The position numbers were made by a program, and so were the translations under genes. Shown here piece after piece: positions 7,321 through 8,444 of a stretch of DNA of 8,444 nt (the stretch's first letter is position 1; each line of letters opens with the position of its first letter). The DNA comes from Methanoregulaceae archaeon (lineage in GTDB: Archaea; Halobacteriota; Methanomicrobia; Methanomicrobiales; Methanospirillaceae): contig JACTVF010000099.1 in the NCBI GenBank assembly GCA_019695435.1, positions 1 to 8,444 on the forward strand. Direction: 5' to 3'. The notes below the pieces were generated by a model. That model searched no databases, had not been told where the DNA came from, and saw nothing but the letters and a program-made list of their open reading frames with translations.

Positions 7321-7356
7321 CTCTCTTATACCCGGGTTTAATCTTGGGTCTGCGGA

Positions 7357-7629
7357 TTATTTTTTCGAGACAAGCGTGTGTGCATCTTTATCGACTTTGT
7401 AGGATTTCGGGTGCTCGAGAAGATCAAGCGCATTAATCTTCATATCAACGAGTTCGGAATAATTGAATGACTCGTATTTCTTCTCACCTTTCTCATCCCA
7501 AAAAACGACGATCCCGTTCTCCATCTTTTTGCTGCTGACAATATCGTACATAATATCCGATCGGGAATGGGAGGTAATGAAGGTTACTGCATTTTGGGGC
7601 TCTCCTGTCTGAAGAATTATCGCGTCCAT
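7357..7629 (-). CDS. Hypothetical small protein (90 aa)
   Basis: I do not recognise this family. The 90-residue product is soluble and highly charged, with many Lys, Asp and Glu. It has no signal peptide, membrane segment or cysteine. The first half looks beta-rich (AVTFITSHS, YDIVSS, NGIVVFWDEKG, KYESFNYS). The second half has a likely helix (ELVDMKINALDLLEH) and ends in a Lys-rich tail. A strong ribosome-binding site, GGGGGGATGA, directly precedes the ATG at 7629 and supports real translation. Codon use and base content are AT-richer than the cdh operon. Its neighbours are structured intergenic DNA and an insertion element, so it may be accessory, but nothing in it indicates a function. Confidence 0.6.
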   Translation of the reverse strand: MDAIILQTGEPQNAVTFITSHSRSDIMYDIVSSKKMENGIVVFWDEKGEKKYESFNYSELVDMKINALDLLEHPKSYKVDKDAHTLVSKK

Positions 7630-7631
7630 TC

Positions 7632-7641
7632 ATCCCCCCTG
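7632..7641 (-). promoter_or_regulatory. Shine-Dalgarno site of the 90-aa gene
   Basis: The minus strand reads CAGGGGGGAT immediately upstream of GAATG. It can pair with the CCUCC core at the archaeal 16S rRNA 3' end and fixes the ATG at 7629 as the start. The same ten bases recur on the opposite strand at 7178-7187. Confidence 0.5.
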
Positions 7642-7654
7642 CCAGGATCGTGGG

Positions 7655-7711
7655 GAAATATTAAAAAAGATGATTTTGGAGGGGTAGGTTTTCCGGATAA
7701 AAAATAAGGTG
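7655..7711 (-). promoter_or_regulatory. Candidate promoter region of the 90-aa gene
   Basis: Two box-A-like stretches are present on the minus strand: TTTTTTAATATTT near 7658-7670 and TTATTTTTTATCC near 7697-7709. The nearer one would start transcription almost at the ribosome-binding site. The farther one would leave a leader of roughly 50 nt and would lie inside the proposed insertion-element end. I cannot choose between them. Confidence 0.3.
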
Positions 7712-7763
7712 ATTGCTTAATTTAAGCCACTACAATAAACTAACCATACGCGGCGAGTAGTGG

Positions 7764-8444
7764 ATGAAGTTACGTGAGTTGGCACAATATATCGGAGATG
7801 AAGAGAAGGCTGAACAGGCCTTACTTGAATTGGGAATACTCAAACTATATACCACCTGTCCCTTTTGCGGAGATGATCATATAGGGAGAGTTCGAAGATT
7901 CAAGTTCACATGGTATCATTGTGGCAAGGAGGGGGTTAGGCGAGGAAGTATCTTGGAGGGGCTGAAAATACCTTTCACGAAATTTCTCATGGCGATCACG
8001 TTGTTTGAGCTCGATACATCGGTGAGGGAATCAGCAAAACAGCTGGGTCTGGCAAAACAGCTGGGTCTGGCATACAATACCGTCTATCATATCCATCAAG
8101 TCCTTCGTCATGCTATCTTCATCGCCGAATCAGATAACGGATCATTCTCCGGAGAGACCGGGATGGATGAATCCTATTTCGGAGGGAGACGAAAAGGAAA
8201 CCGGGGTCGGGGTGCAGCCGGGAAAGTTCCGGTCTTCGGGATCCTGGAACGTGGTGGCAAGGTAAAAGTCGAAGTCGTCCACGATGTTAAAGGGGATATT
8301 TTGCTGGAACTGGCTATCAAAAAAGTCAGAAGAGGCAGTCTGATCTATACCGATCGATTCAGAAGGTATAACGGGCTGGTCTCATACGGATTCAAACACA
8401 GACGTATTGATCATGGTAAACGGTTCGCTAATGGTAAAGTCTAC
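7764..8444 (+). CDS. IS1595-family (ISXO2-like DDE) transposase, N-terminal 227 residues
   Basis: The reading frame is open from the ATG at 7764 to the right edge. An in-frame TAG at 7758 excludes an earlier start. Domains in order: a zinc-ribbon-like region with C32, C35 and C53 (CPFCG, YHCGKEG); a helix-turn-helix region at about 76-118 (ITLFELDTSVRESAKQLGL to YNTVYHIHQVLR); then the DDE domain. The DDE domain has D135 in GMDESYFGGRRKGNRGRG and D197 in LIYTDRFRRY. The third catalytic region, expected just after GKVY, is cut off. The enzyme would cut and join the element's ends. Oddities are an exact duplication of AKQLGL at 91-102 and a Glu where the fourth zinc-ribbon Cys is expected. Activity is uncertain. 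A near-palindromic CTTAATTTAAG at 7716-7726 may be its TATA region. Confidence 0.88.
   Translation, partial: MKLRELAQYIGDEEKAEQALLELGILKLYTTCPFCGDDHIGRVRRFKFTWYHCGKEGVRRGSILEGLKIPFTKFLMAITLFELDTSVRESAKQLGLAKQLGLAYNTVYHIHQVLRHAIFIAESDNGSFSGETGMDESYFGGRRKGNRGRGAAGKVPVFGILERGGKVKVEVVHDVKGDILLELAIKKVRRGSLIYTDRFRRYNGLVSYGFKHRRIDHGKRFANGKVY
8034..8069 (+). repeat. Perfect 18-bp tandem duplication inside the transposase gene
   Basis: GCAAAACAGCTGGGTCTG occurs twice in direct succession (8034-8051 and 8052-8069). It keeps the reading frame and adds six residues (AKQLGL) to the putative helix-turn-helix. The two copies are identical, which suggests a recent event or an assembly artefact. Confidence 0.9.

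Larger units (their letters stand above)
7681..8444 (+). mobile_element. IS1595-like insertion sequence, left part (cut by window edge)
   Basis: The element is called from its transposase. The left end is a guess: GGGGTAGGTTTTCC at 7681 begins with the G-run often seen at IS1595-family termini and lies 83 nt before the transposase ATG, a normal distance. The right end, the other terminal repeat and the target duplication are outside the window. The region is clearly AT-richer than the cdh operon. Confidence 0.5.

Noticed and set aside
7255..7353. Repeat of GGGTCTGC at 7255-7262 and 7346-7353
   Set aside because: Eight bases repeated once is expected by chance and shows no array pattern.

Overview
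The window looks like a chromosomal segment of a methanogenic archaeon, most plausibly of the Methanomicrobiales (Methanoregula-like). This is inferred from cdhD/cdhE of archaeal type, a pyruvoyl-dependent arginine decarboxylase, A/T-rich box-A-like promoter elements, oligo-T terminators and a GC-rich codon bias in the main operon. The assignment rests on gene content, not on a database comparison.

Layout. Positions 1-5691 hold a tight plus-strand operon: the 3' end of cdhD, then cdhE, a RACo-type corrinoid activator, a folate-independent (core) MetE-like methyltransferase and a CooC-type nickel-insertion ATPase. Spacings are 2 nt, 0 nt, a 1-nt overlap and 21 nt. From 5717 to 7629 three genes run on the minus strand: pdaD, a HAD-family phosphatase and a 90-residue orphan protein. 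CooC and pdaD are convergent, 25 nt apart. From about 7681 to the right edge is the start of an IS1595-like insertion element whose transposase runs off the window.

How the genes work together. CdhD and CdhE form the corrinoid iron-sulfur protein (CoFeSP) that carries the methyl group in the Wood-Ljungdahl / acetyl-CoA decarbonylase-synthase pathway. The RACo-like protein would re-reduce cobalt that has slipped to Co(II). CooC would help mature the Ni centres of CODH/ACS. The core MetE-like enzyme sits between these two, so it is a good candidate to draw methyl groups from CoFeSP for methionine synthesis, as proposed for the MesB/MesC families.

The most unusual sequence outside genes is 7105-7356. 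It holds a 33-nt hairpin that is fully paired only as minus-strand RNA, a nested inverted-repeat structure, and a 10-nt stretch complementary to the ribosome-binding site of the orphan gene. The transposase has an exact 18-bp tandem duplication in its putative helix-turn-helix and lacks one expected zinc-ribbon cysteine. No rRNA, tRNA or CRISPR array was seen.
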